Positions 28,294 through 35,951 of a DNA stretch of 64,000 nt are shown piece by piece. Where the stretch lies: positions 1 to 64,000 of the forward strand of contig NZ_BCXB01000002.1 in assembly GCF_001894885.1 (NCBI RefSeq), in the 5' to 3' direction. Positions within the stretch are counted from its first letter, which is position 1, and each line of letters starts with the position of its first letter. This DNA is from Rhodococcus marinonascens NBRC 14363 (GTDB lineage Bacteria; Actinomycetota; Actinomycetes; Mycobacteriales; Mycobacteriaceae). A program made the translations under genes and the position numbers. The notes beneath the pieces were generated by a model. It saw nothing but the letters and a program-made list of their open reading frames with translations, made no database searches and had not been told where the DNA came from.

Positions 28294-29094
28294 GTGGAAG
28301 ACTATCGCCTCATGGGAACGTCAGACGCCGCGGCCGCCGCGCTCGCCGCGCACACGAATTGCGCCGAACATTCGATCGCCGTCATCCTCGGATCGGGATG
28401 GAACGCCGCCGCGGACCGGTTCGGGGAACCCCTCGCTACCGTGCCGATGGCCGATCTACCGGGATTCACGCCGCCGTCCGCCCTCGGACACGCCGGGACG
28501 ATCCGGTCGGTGGACGTGAGTGGGCGGCGGGTTCTCGTCTTACTCGGCCGCACTCATGCCTACGAGGGCCATCCGCTCTCGTCCGTCGTCCACCCGATTC
28601 GCACCGCCATCGCCGCTGGTGCACGAACCGTCATCCTGACGAACGCGGCAGGAGGCATCCGCGAAGACTTCGCCGTCGGGCAGCCGGTCCTCATCAGTGA
28701 TCACCTCAACCTCACCGCCCGGTCCCCGCTTGCCGGAGCCGACTTCGTGGATCTCGTCGGCGCATACGACCCCGAATTGAGAGCCCTGGCCCGCGACATC
28801 GACGGCTCGCTGAGTGAAGGCGTCTACGCGGGCCTGCCGGGCCCGCACTACGAGACCCCGGCCGAGGTCCGCATGTTGCGCACGCTGGGCGCGGATCTCG
28901 TCGGCATGTCCACCGTCCACGAGACGATCGCCGCGCGCGCACTCGGTGCCCGCGTCCTGGGAATCTCGATGGTGACCAACCTCGCCGCAGGCATCACCGG
29001 CGAGCACCTGAACCACCAGGAGGTTCTCGCCGCGGGCAAAGCCTCGGCAAACCGCATGGGCGGGCTCCTGCGGGAACTCGTGGAGCGCCTGTGA
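28294..29094 (+). CDS. deoD: Purine nucleoside phosphorylase
   Basis: A 266-aa trimeric-type PNP that splits inosine/guanosine with phosphate. Motifs: VILGSGWN (phosphate loop), [19 protein letters not shown], and [16 protein letters not shown] with the purine-binding Glu region. Start GTG 28294, alternatively ATG 28312 just before the conserved part. It overlaps pmmB by four bases (GTGA). Together with add, deoA, cdd and upp nearby it forms the nucleoside salvage set of this region. Confidence 0.94.
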   Translation: MEDYRLMGTSDAAAAALAAHTNCAEHSIAVILGSGWNAAADRFGEPLATVPMADLPGFTPPSALGHAGTIRSVDVSGRRVLVLLGRTHAYEGHPLSSVVHPIRTAIAAGARTVILTNAAGGIREDFAVGQPVLISDHLNLTARSPLAGADFVDLVGAYDPELRALARDIDGSLSEGVYAGLPGPHYETPAEVRMLRTLGADLVGMSTVHETIAARALGARVLGISMVTNLAAGITGEHLNHQEVLAAGKASANRMGGLLRELVERL

Positions 29095-30680
29095 ACGATC
29101 CGATCGCCGACTGGATCGCCGCCGACCCCGACCCCGCGTCGCGGGCCGAACTGGCGGCCCTGTCCCCCAACGAACTCGCCGACCGCTTCGCCGCACCACT
29201 GAGTTTCGGCACCGCGGGCCTCCGTGGCCCGGTGCGGGCGGGGCCGAACGGCATGAACCTCGCCGTGGTGATCCGGACGACCGCCGGGCTGAGCGCGTGG
29301 CTGAAGGATCGCTGCCTGGGCGGATCGACCGTCGTCGTCGGCCGCGACGCCCGGCACGGCTCGGCGAAGTTCGCGCGCGCCGCGGCGGAAGTGCTTGCCG
29401 GCGCAGGGTTCTCCGTGATACTTCTCCCCCGTCCGCTCCCCACCCCGATCGTCGCGTTCGCGGTACGCAGGCTCGGAGCCGCTGCAGGGGTACAGATCAC
29501 CGCGTCGCACAACCCCGCCGCCGACAACGGGTACAAGGTCTACCTGGAGGGCGGCGCCCAGTTGATCTCGCCGTCCGACCGGGAGATCGAAGCATCCATC
29601 GCCCGGATCGGACCGGCAGACCTGGTGCCCCGCACCCCGGTGACGCCGGCGTCCACTGAACTCCTCGACCAGTACGTCGAACGTGTCGCCGCCCTGCCCA
29701 CAGGGAACTCGCGGACGCTGCGGATCGCGCTCACCGCGCTGCACGGCGTCGGCGGCGAGACCGCGCTGGCCGCGCTGAAGGCCGCCGGGTTCACCGACGT
29801 CCACACCGTGGCATCGCAATTCGCACCTGACCCCGACTTCCCGACCGTCGAATTCCCGAACCCCGAGGAGCCGGGAGCCGCAGACGCTCTCCTCTCACTC
29901 GCCGAGGAAGTCGACGCAGATCTGGCGCTGGCCCTCGACCCCGACGCCGATCGGTGCGCGGTCGGTGTCCGAGGGCCGGACGGCTGGCGCACGCTCCGCG
30001 GTGACGAGACGGGGGTACTGCTCGGCGAGCACGTCCTCGCGTCTGCGCCCCCCGACTCTCTGGTCGCCACGACGATCGTGTCCTCTGCCCTGCTGGGGAA
30101 ACTCGCCGCCGCCCGCGGCGCCCGATTCGCCCGCACACTCACCGGATTCAAGTGGCTCGTACGGGCCGGCGAGGGACTCGTGTACGCGTACGAGGAGGCG
30201 ATCGGTCATTGCGTCGACCCGGAATCGGTGCGCGACAAGGACGGTATCTCCGCCGCCGTGATGGCCGCCGACCTCGCCGCTAGCTTGAAAGCCGAAGGGT
30301 CGACGCTCCTCGACCGGCTGGACGACTACGCGCTCGAGTTCGGCTTGCATGCCGGCGACCAGGTGTCGCGGCGCGTCACCGACATTGCGGACATCACCGC
30401 GATGATGCAGCGCCTGCGGTCGGATCTGCCGACCGAGTTGGCCGGAGAACCCGTGGTGGCAACCGATCTCGCGAAATCGCGCGGCCGCTCCCGCACCGAC
30501 GCCGTCGTGCTCACCGGCGCCACCGTCCGGGCCGTCGTCCGTCCCTCGGGAACCGAACCCAAGCTCAAGTGCTACCTGGAGGTCGTCGTCCCGGTCTCGG
30601 ATCGTTCAGCAATGCCCGCCGCCTGTGAGACGGCCTCGATTCGGTTGAACCGCTTGCGCGAGTTCGCCGAAACCCTGTAG
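29091..30680 (+). CDS. pmmB: Phosphoglucomutase/phosphomannomutase family protein
   Basis: A 529-aa alpha-D-phosphohexomutase. Active-site Ser loop [17 protein letters not shown], metal loop DPDADR, sugar-binding [13 protein letters not shown] and C-terminal phosphate loop RPSGTEPK are all intact. It probably isomerises phospho-pentoses or hexoses released by nucleoside breakdown; the coupling with deoD (GTGA overlap) supports a phosphopentomutase-like role, as argued for PmmB homologues. Decayed copies of its last 20-75 codons recur downstream at 31850 and 32948. Confidence 0.93.
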   Translation: MNDPIADWIAADPDPASRAELAALSPNELADRFAAPLSFGTAGLRGPVRAGPNGMNLAVVIRTTAGLSAWLKDRCLGGSTVVVGRDARHGSAKFARAAAEVLAGAGFSVILLPRPLPTPIVAFAVRRLGAAAGVQITASHNPAADNGYKVYLEGGAQLISPSDREIEASIARIGPADLVPRTPVTPASTELLDQYVERVAALPTGNSRTLRIALTALHGVGGETALAALKAAGFTDVHTVASQFAPDPDFPTVEFPNPEEPGAADALLSLAEEVDADLALALDPDADRCAVGVRGPDGWRTLRGDETGVLLGEHVLASAPPDSLVATTIVSSALLGKLAAARGARFARTLTGFKWLVRAGEGLVYAYEEAIGHCVDPESVRDKDGISAAVMAADLAASLKAEGSTLLDRLDDYALEFGLHAGDQVSRRVTDIADITAMMQRLRSDLPTELAGEPVVATDLAKSRGRSRTDAVVLTGATVRAVVRPSGTEPKLKCYLEVVVPVSDRSAMPAACETASIRLNRLREFAETL

Positions 30681-30690
30681 CCGGAAGCCG

Positions 30691-30800
30691 TCAGCGCCGG
30701 CCGAGCCGGCGGTCTCCGGCGTCGCCGGGGCCGGGCACGATCAAGTCGTGCCCGGCTATTCCCCCACCGGGATCCACTGTGATGAGCCTCACAGCAGATT
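30691..30800 (-). pseudogene. upp: upp 3'-end fragment, copy 1
   Basis: On the minus strand this reads AVRLITVDPGGGIAGHDLIVPGPGDAGDRR in two pieces, matching the C-terminus of the intact Upp ([13 protein letters not shown] ... [13 protein letters not shown]). It is directly downstream of pmmB, where the intact upp 3' end would sit in an undisturbed convergent arrangement. It is part of the duplicated pmmB/upp junction. Confidence 0.7.
30730..30756 (+). terminator. Terminator hairpin after pmmB
   Basis: GCCGGGCACGA (30730-30740) and TCGTGCCCGGC (30746-30756) form a perfect 11-bp stem with loop TCAAG. It arose inside the upp fragment, where the intact gene has only the left arm, and would end the deoD-pmmB transcript. 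Confidence 0.6.
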
Positions 30801-31047
30801 CTATGCTCCCAGCGCAGCAACACTTTCCGCGACGCGGAAAAGTACTCCGCAGTCCTTTTCGGGGAGTTGGCCGGAGCATCGCTTGGCGCCCCGAAGGCGA
30901 AACCGTGTCAACTTTCCCTGGCACTGCAGAAACCAGCAGTACCTGACGCGGGGGGGATTCGTTCGTGCCCACGCCCGGTACCAGCCAGGTAGGTGTAGCA
31001 AGACCCGCACAGGTTCGTGTGCGGCGAGTTGAACGAAAGAGGAAATC
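30800..31047 (+). promoter_or_regulatory. Conserved leader of secreted-protein gene A
   Basis: A long untranslated stretch before the TTG start at 31048. Its 3' half is almost the same as the leader of gene B at 32175-32437. A conserved hairpin CCGCACA (31005-31011) / TGTGCGG (31018-31024) lies 23 bases before the start codon, and the ribosome site AAGAGGAA follows. No known riboswitch class was recognised. It could be a structured 5' UTR or simply the preserved promoter. Confidence 0.5.
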
Positions 31048-31515
31048 TTGAAGAAGTCAGTTCGCACCGCAGCAACCGCAGTACTCGCCGCTCCGCTCCT
31101 CGCCGCCGTCTTCGCGGCGCCGGCCAGCGTAGATGAGCACGACGACCTCGTCACACTCACTGCCGTCGCCGACGGCAGTGATGTCACCATCACCATCACC
31201 AACGGCCACGACATGAATGTGGATTGCACCTGGACTGCGGTGAACGCCGCGGACGACACTGCCGATCTCGAGGGCGAAGGAACTGTCAGGGACGAGGACG
31301 TCACGCTGGCCTTCACCGAGACGGGCGTCGCCGACGGTAGCTACACCGTCACTTGGGCTTGCGACCGGGAGGGCACGGAATGGGGAACCGAGGGCGAAAA
31401 CGCGACCGCCCTGGCGCCCGAGTTCACTATCGGCACCGTAGCCGGAACCGGCAGCTCCGCTAGCGTGACCGGCGTGATCGGCAACCTGATCAGCCTCTTG
31501 CCCGCTGGCAGCTAG
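31048..31515 (+). CDS. Secreted protein A of a duplicated pair
   Basis: A 155-aa exported protein starting at TTG 31048 behind AAGAGGAA. The Sec signal peptide (MKKSVRTAATAV..., cleavage near APAS, residue about 27) is identical to that of gene B. The mature part is acidic and predicted mostly beta; it keeps VDCTW and VTWAC cysteines that align with VECDW and VTWSC in gene B, suggesting one disulfide in an Ig-like fold. A strong terminator follows. No enzymatic motif. Possibly an envelope-associated or host/competitor-exposed protein; unknown. Confidence 0.75.
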   Translation: MKKSVRTAATAVLAAPLLAAVFAAPASVDEHDDLVTLTAVADGSDVTITITNGHDMNVDCTWTAVNAADDTADLEGEGTVRDEDVTLAFTETGVADGSYTVTWACDREGTEWGTEGENATALAPEFTIGTVAGTGSSASVTGVIGNLISLLPAGS

Positions 31516-31560
31516 GAGGCTGTCGGCAGCCTGACCACCGGCAGCTGATCTAGAGACGAC

Positions 31561-31588
31561 GAAGGCCCCGCCGGTTGGCGGGGCCTTC
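31561..31588 (+). terminator. Terminator after secreted protein A
   Basis: GAAGGCCCCGCC (31561-31572), loop GGTT, GGCGGGGCCTTC (31577-31588): a perfect 12-bp stem 45 bases after the stop. The same structure, with one G-U pair, follows gene B. Confidence 0.75.
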
Positions 31589-31849
31589 GCGCGTTCAGGC
31601 GGAGTTCCATTCTTAGCGCGGTCAATCGGCCTCGATGCCGGGTGCCTGGAGAGGACGGACTCGGCGCCGACCCTTCGCCGTCCCGTTCGATAACATCGCG
31701 AACCGCTCGACGTAACGCTCGGGAACCAGTCCGAGGTCCGACTCGACGTGCAGGTCCCCACATCAGTGCGACCAAATCCTCTCGCTGCGACGACACCGAT
31801 GCGCAGCAAGGACGGTGTCCTCGCCATGGTCATCCGATAACCTCTGGCG
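31589..31849. other. Unassigned sequence inside the duplication
   Basis: A 261-bp stretch between the first terminator and the pmmB fragment. It has no counterpart after gene B. Frames on the minus strand look weakly protein-like (VESDLGLVPERYVERF), so it may be a decayed gene, but I cannot name it. Confidence 0.3.
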
Positions 31850-32071
31850 GCAACGGATCTCGCAGAATCGGACGGCCGGTCCCACACCGACCCCGTCGTG
31901 CTCACCGGCGCCACCGACCGGATCGTCCTACTTCCCTTGGAAGCCGCGCCCACGCACAGGGGCTACCTGGAGGTCGTCGTCCCGGTCTCGGCGCGTTCGG
32001 CAGTGCCCACCGCCTACGAGACGGCCTCGATTCGGTTAAACCGCTTGCGCGAGTTCGCCGAAACCCTCTGA
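31850..32071 (+). pseudogene. pmmB: pmmB 3'-end fragment
   Basis: Translates in one frame as the last 73 residues of the PmmB family, from ATDLAES to RLREFAETL and a stop, closely following the end of the intact gene. The phosphate-binding loop has decayed (PSGTEPK is now PLEAAPTH), so it is a relic. It shows that the duplicated unit carried the pmmB 3' end. Confidence 0.85.
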
Positions 32072-32180
32072 CCGGAAACCGTCACCGTGGGCCGAACCGG
32101 CGGTCTCCGGCGTTGCCGAGTCCGGGGACGATAGAAGCTGGCCCACTCAGCCCCGTCGGCCGCCACAACGACGAGCCTCA
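32072..32180 (-). pseudogene. upp: upp 3'-end fragment, copy 2
   Basis: The minus strand gives LLVRLVVVAADGAEWASFY, matching Upp [19 protein letters not shown]; the final GDAGDR part has gone out of frame by a small indel. It lies directly after the pmmB fragment, the same order as the pmmB/upp junctions on either side. Confidence 0.75.
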
Positions 32181-32437
32181 CCAGCAAGCCTCGTTCTGCT
32201 TGTACAGCAACGCTTTCCGGTATCGCAATTGCGCGCAATGCAGTCATCTCCGTGGAGTTTGCTGGCGTTTCGCTCGGCGACCCGACGGCGAAGCCGTACA
32301 AACCCTTTTTCTGGTACTGCAGGAACCAGCAGCACGTGAAGGGCGAATTCGTTCGCGCCCACGCCCGGTGCCGGCCAGGCAGGTGTAGCAAGACCCGCAC
32401 GGGTTCGTGTGCGGTCACTTGAACGAAAGAGGAATCC
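32175..32437 (+). promoter_or_regulatory. Conserved leader of secreted-protein gene B
   Basis: Counterpart of the leader at 30800. The hairpin CCGCACG (32395-32401) / TGTGCGG (32408-32414) keeps its pairing with one G-U. The last 60 bases before the TTG are nearly the same as in copy A, while the upstream part is more diverged. Confidence 0.5.
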
Positions 32438-32890
32438 TTGAAGAAGTCAGTTCGTACCGCAGCAACCGCAGTGCTCGCCGCTCCGCTCCTCGCCGCCGTC
32501 TTCGCTGCGCCGGCCAGCGCAGCACCCCATGACGTCACACTCTCGGCTGCGGTCGAGGGCAGCGACTTTACCGTCACGATCGTCAACGACAGCCCGAACC
32601 AGGTGGAGTGCGATTGGTTCGCAATGAGCAGCACGTCATCCACGGATGAACTCACGAGCGGTGGATTCGTCAGGTCCGACGCCGACGCCGACTGCACCAA
32701 GAGGAACGTCGCCGACGGCAATTGCGAGGTCACCTGGTCCTGCGCGGATAGAGATGGCGGCCAGTGGGGAACGGACGGGCTGTCCGACCCCGCGACAGCC
32801 CAGCCGTTCAAGTTCACTGTCGGGGAGCAGCAGGGCGGTTCAGGCAGCTTGGGCAGTCTCGACTTCGGCAGCTTTGGCTCCGGCAGCTGA
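32438..32890 (+). CDS. Secreted protein B of a duplicated pair
   Basis: A 150-aa paralogue of protein A, starting at TTG 32438 after AAGAGGAA. The first 27 residues are identical to A; the mature part is clearly diverged but keeps VECDW and VTWSC, and adds a second Cys pair (DADCTK, NCEV). It ends in a Gly/Ser/Phe tail (GSLGSLDFGSFGSGS), a style shared with the secreted protein at 12550, while A lacks the repeat tail. Followed by its own terminator. Function unknown. Confidence 0.75.
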   Translation: MKKSVRTAATAVLAAPLLAAVFAAPASAAPHDVTLSAAVEGSDFTVTIVNDSPNQVECDWFAMSSTSSTDELTSGGFVRSDADADCTKRNVADGNCEVTWSCADRDGGQWGTDGLSDPATAQPFKFTVGEQQGGSGSLGSLDFGSFGSGS

Positions 32891-32902
32891 TCCAAAGACT
32901 AC

Positions 32903-32930
32903 GAAGGTCCCGCCGGTTGGCGGGGCCTTC
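32903..32930 (+). terminator. Terminator after secreted protein B
   Basis: GAAGGTCCCGCC (32903-32914), loop GGTT, GGCGGGGCCTTC (32919-32930); the 12-bp stem has one G-U pair. Twin of the terminator after gene A. Confidence 0.75.
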
Positions 32931-32947
32931 GTTCGTTCAGACGCACT

Positions 32948-33000
32948 CCGATTCGGTTGAACCGCCTGCGCGAGTTCACCGAAGCCCGCTGTCCGGACGC
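32948..33000 (+). pseudogene. pmmB: Short pmmB 3'-end fragment
   Basis: The bases read as [12 protein letters not shown], the last residues of PmmB, with the stop codon lost (TGT). It abuts the intact upp 3' end and is the third occurrence of the pmmB/upp junction. Confidence 0.7.
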
Positions 33001-33002
33001 CG

Positions 33003-33626
33003 TCAGCGCGGGCCGAACTGGCGGTCCCCAGCATCGCCGAGGCCGGGCACGATGAAAGCCTGCTCGTTGAGTCCCTCGTCGACCGCCGCCACGACGAGCC
33101 TCACCGGAAGTCCTGACCCCGACAGCGCGGCAACCCCTTCCGGCGCGGCGACCACGCACACCGCGGTCACATCCGTGGCGCCGCGGGCAACGAGCAACTC
33201 GATCGTGTGGACCATCGAACCGCCGGTCGCCAGCATCGGGTCGAGGACGTAGACCGGAATTCCGGACAGGTCCGCTGGCAGCGACTCAAGGTACGGCACC
33301 GGGAGATGAGTTTCCTCGTCTCGGGCCATTCCGACGAAGCCGACACGCGCCTGCGGGATCAGCATGCTGGCCTGATCGACCATGCCCAACCCCGCACGCA
33401 GGACGGGGACGAGCAGCGGCGGATGCGCAAGCCGGACGCCCGCCGTGGTCGCGACCGGCGTGACCACGTCGAACGCCTCGACCGGAGCCTCGCGCATCGC
33501 CTCGTACACCAGCATGTGTGTCAGCCTTCGCAGTGCGCCGCGAAACGTGGCATTGTCGCTGCGCGCATCGCGCATCGTGGTCAGGAGAACGGCTGCGAGC
33601 GGGTGGTCGACGACGTGCGTGTTCAT
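33003..33626 (-). CDS. upp: Uracil phosphoribosyltransferase
   Basis: A 207-aa enzyme that makes UMP from uracil and PRPP. The PRPP loop reads [19 protein letters not shown], and the C-terminal uracil-binding part [12 protein letters not shown] is intact. Length is the usual 207-210 aa. Its 3' end borders the duplicated region; pieces of that end are found at 30691 and 32072. Position next to pmmB/deoD fits Rv3309c. Confidence 0.95.
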   Translation of the reverse strand: MNTHVVDHPLAAVLLTTMRDARSDNATFRGALRRLTHMLVYEAMREAPVEAFDVVTPVATTAGVRLAHPPLLVPVLRAGLGMVDQASMLIPQARVGFVGMARDEETHLPVPYLESLPADLSGIPVYVLDPMLATGGSMVHTIELLVARGATDVTAVCVVAAPEGVAALSGSGLPVRLVVAAVDEGLNEQAFIVPGLGDAGDRQFGPR

Positions 33627-33753
33627 GCTTGAAAGGATAGGTGGCCGCCGGATGCCGGCTTCGCCGGAGAGCGACTCTCGGCGAAAACGGGGATGGAACC
33701 GAATCGGGCTCGGCGACGTCCAATATGGTGACCGGTATCAAATCCGACGGGGG

Positions 33754-34083
33754 ATGACGATGAACGAGTTGATCGCGGATACCGCAAGTATCACCGAATT
33801 CGCTGCCACGACCTCGGCCATGTCAGCGGAGGTCCGGGCGGCCGAGCTGGGCGCCTCCGCTGTGGGGCCGTTGCTGCTAGGGCCGGTTTTCGGAGTGATC
33901 GGCGGTGAATTCGTCGCCGCCTTCTCCGCCGCACACGCTGCGCACCTGTCATCAATCGAGAAGCTGTCCGGGGTGCTCGGCGGAATCAGTACCACGGCCC
34001 TGGTGAACGCCGCCAATTATGAGGGCATCGACCTGGCCACCACAGCGGCACTCGCCGCGAATGCCGCCGGACTGGACGGCTGA
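33754..34083 (+). CDS. EspC-like type VII secretion target
   Basis: A 109-aa, Ala-rich, largely helical protein of the ESX secretion-associated (EspC, DUF2580) type. A central hydrophobic stretch (GPLLLGPVFGVIGGEFVAAF) lies between two amphipathic helices, and the C-terminal YEGID (residues 89-93) fits the YxxxD/E export signal of type VII systems. ATG 33754 has a G-rich ribosome site directly upstream. The next gene starts one base after its stop, so it is probably coexpressed with the NlpC/P60 protein, for which it may be a secretion partner. No ESX machinery lies in the window. Confidence 0.75.
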   Translation: MTMNELIADTASITEFAATTSAMSAEVRAAELGASAVGPLLLGPVFGVIGGEFVAAFSAAHAAHLSSIEKLSGVLGGISTTALVNAANYEGIDLATTAALAANAAGLDG

Positions 34084-34084
34084 C

Positions 34085-35248
34085 GTGATTCCCATCGACC
34101 TGCTCACCCGCCCGATGATCGACCTGGTCGGGGCATTCGGCAGCGGCATCCTCCCGTCCGGCGGCCCTGCCGACGCCCTCCGGGCATCGTCGGTCGCGCT
34201 CGACGCCGTCCACGACACCGGACGTACCGCCATCAGTTCCATCTACGGTGACTGGCAGGGCAAGGGCGCCACCGGCGCGATCGTGAAGACCGAAGAAGCG
34301 CAGCGGTCGGCCGTCGCGATCTCCGATTGTGGCAACGACATGGCTGCCGTCGTGGCCGAGGCCTCCGAGATCGTCCGGGCCGGAATGCTGCAACTCGAGG
34401 AGATCCTGCAGTCGTTCATCTCCCTCGCGGTCGCGTCAGGCTCGACCCTGGCCACCCCTCCGGGCCAGGCCATGATCATCGCGGCCGCTCACGATCATCT
34501 CGGCAGAGCCACCGTGGTGGTCGCGACGGTACGGGCCGAACTCAGCGGGCAGACCGGCAAGATTCTCGCCCTCACACCGGCGGACGACGTTCCCACCGCA
34601 CCCGCGGCGACCGCACCGGCGAGCACCACTGCGGCCTCTGCCGCAGCCGGCTCACCAGCGAGCTCCGACGCGGTGAGCCGTGCGGCGTCAGGATTCGCGA
34701 GTCCGCCCGGTCCGTCACCGATATCCGGCCTGATGAGCCAGGTGTCGAACATCGCGTCCCGGCGCGGAGGCGGGACGCGGGCAGATTCCCTCCTCGCCGC
34801 GTCCGAGGGTACCGCTCGCGGACCGTCCACGACGGATTCCGGGCACAGCGGTGAAGGCGTCGAAGTGGTCCTGCCCGACGGCAGCACCGCGCTCGCCCCC
34901 AACCGGGAAGCCGCCGAGGCCGTCCGCAACGCACTGTCGCAGCAGGGCGTCGCCTACGTCTGGGGCGGAACGTCCCCCGGGCAGGGCCTCGACTGCAGCG
35001 GGCTGACGCAGTGGGCGTATGGCGAAGCGGGCGTGGGTATTCCGCGTTTGGCGCAGGAACAGAACGTCGGGATGACGGTCAATCAGGGCGACCTCATGCC
35101 CGGAGACCTCGCCGTGTGGGACGGACACGTGGCGATGGTGATCGGAAACGGTCAACTCGTGGAGGCCGGCGATCCCGTGCAGGTCGGCCCGATCCGTACC
35201 GGCAACAGCAACATGGACTTCTACGGCTTCTATCGACCAACGAAATGA
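34085..35248 (+). CDS. WXG-like/NlpC-P60 fusion, putative secreted peptidoglycan endopeptidase
   Basis: A 387-aa protein in three parts. Residues about 1-165 are helical with a W-x-G turn (YGDWQGKG, Trp57), as in ESX substrates. A Pro/Ala/Ser-rich linker spans about 165-270. The C-terminal NlpC/P60 cysteine peptidase domain has the motif DCSGLTQW with Cys304 and GHVAMV with His348, which would cut peptide stems of peptidoglycan. There is no Sec signal peptide, so export by a type VII system is likely. GTG 34085 follows the previous stop; the end overlaps the next gene (ATGA). Confidence 0.82.
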   Translation: MIPIDLLTRPMIDLVGAFGSGILPSGGPADALRASSVALDAVHDTGRTAISSIYGDWQGKGATGAIVKTEEAQRSAVAISDCGNDMAAVVAEASEIVRAGMLQLEEILQSFISLAVASGSTLATPPGQAMIIAAAHDHLGRATVVVATVRAELSGQTGKILALTPADDVPTAPAATAPASTTAASAAAGSPASSDAVSRAASGFASPPGPSPISGLMSQVSNIASRRGGGTRADSLLAASEGTARGPSTTDSGHSGEGVEVVLPDGSTALAPNREAAEAVRNALSQQGVAYVWGGTSPGQGLDCSGLTQWAYGEAGVGIPRLAQEQNVGMTVNQGDLMPGDLAVWDGHVAMVIGNGQLVEAGDPVQVGPIRTGNSNMDFYGFYRPTK

Positions 35249-35601
35249 CAGGAATCATGTTTCCCCCAACCCCACCCCACGCCGGAACGACGGCCACAAT
35301 GAGCAACCGCTCCGGCACCATCTCGGTAAAGACCACCGAGCACGGCCTTCCGCTCGAACTCCGCATCGATCCGCGCGAACTCCGCTACGGCGGCCGGCGA
35401 CTCGCAGACGAAATCCTGACGCTGTGCCGTCGCTCGGCCGCGGAGGCTGGGGCGCGGCGCCGCGACGAACTCGCCGGCGACGGCATGCCCGCCCGCGTGC
35501 TGGACGGACTCGGCCTGCCCACGCGGGCCGACATAGCCGCCGCGCAGGTGATCGAGGACGAGGAAGAGCCCACCCCGACTAGTTGGATGACACGACTGTG
35601 A
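35245..35601 (+). CDS. YbaB/EspL-like small protein
   Basis: A 118-aa protein starting at ATG 35245 inside the stop of the peptidase gene (ATGA overlap). The core GTISVKTTEHGLPLELRIDPREL followed by a helix resembles the strand-helix pattern of YbaB/EbfC-like proteins; in ESX loci such proteins (EspL type) accompany secreted substrates. A chaperone or nucleoid-like role is inferred from family and position only. Confidence 0.65.
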   Translation: MTGIMFPPTPPHAGTTATMSNRSGTISVKTTEHGLPLELRIDPRELRYGGRRLADEILTLCRRSAAEAGARRRDELAGDGMPARVLDGLGLPTRADIAAAQVIEDEEEPTPTSWMTRL

Positions 35602-35903
35602 GCGAACACGACATGGATGCGATCGTCGGGCGGGCGGCCGACCAGGTGAACCTGCTCGAGGAAGCCCTCGCCGGTCTTCAATCGATCAAGGCGCGCGCGT
35701 CGAGTGAGTCCGACCAGGTCACCGCAGAGGTGGACGGAAACGGCAACCTGACGGGCCTGTGGATGGACGATTCCATCTCCACTCTCGACGCCCGCACACT
35801 CGCGGCACTGATCACGAGCACGACCCACGAGGCCGCCCGCCTCGCCACCGAACAGCGCACGCAGGTGATGAAGACACTGCAGGACGCCTTCGGGACGGTG
35901 TAG
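35598..35903 (+). CDS. YbaB/EbfC family protein
   Basis: A 101-aa protein if started at GTG 35598, which overlaps the previous TGA (GTGA); an in-frame TTG at 35583 would add five residues. It shows the YbaB layout: N-terminal helix with a coiled-coil look (QVNLLEEALAGLQSIKARAS), a beta hairpin (VTAEVDGNGNLTGLWMDDS) and a long C-terminal helix. Last gene of the coupled four-gene set, probably a partner of the preceding YbaB-like protein. Confidence 0.72.
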   Translation: MSEHDMDAIVGRAADQVNLLEEALAGLQSIKARASSESDQVTAEVDGNGNLTGLWMDDSISTLDARTLAALITSTTHEAARLATEQRTQVMKTLQDAFGTV

Positions 35904-35951
35904 GTCCAGCCGGGCTACACCTTTGCGCGCTGGGTATATAGGCTTTCCGCC

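Noticed and set aside
30800-31047. Cyclic-di-AMP (ydaO-type) riboswitch in the secreted-protein leader
   Set aside because: Such riboswitches precede secreted hydrolases in actinobacteria, but I could not find their conserved core here.
31589-31849. A separate minus-strand gene between the duplicated units
   Set aside because: Protein-like fragments appear in different frames, with no start, no ribosome site and no recognised family.
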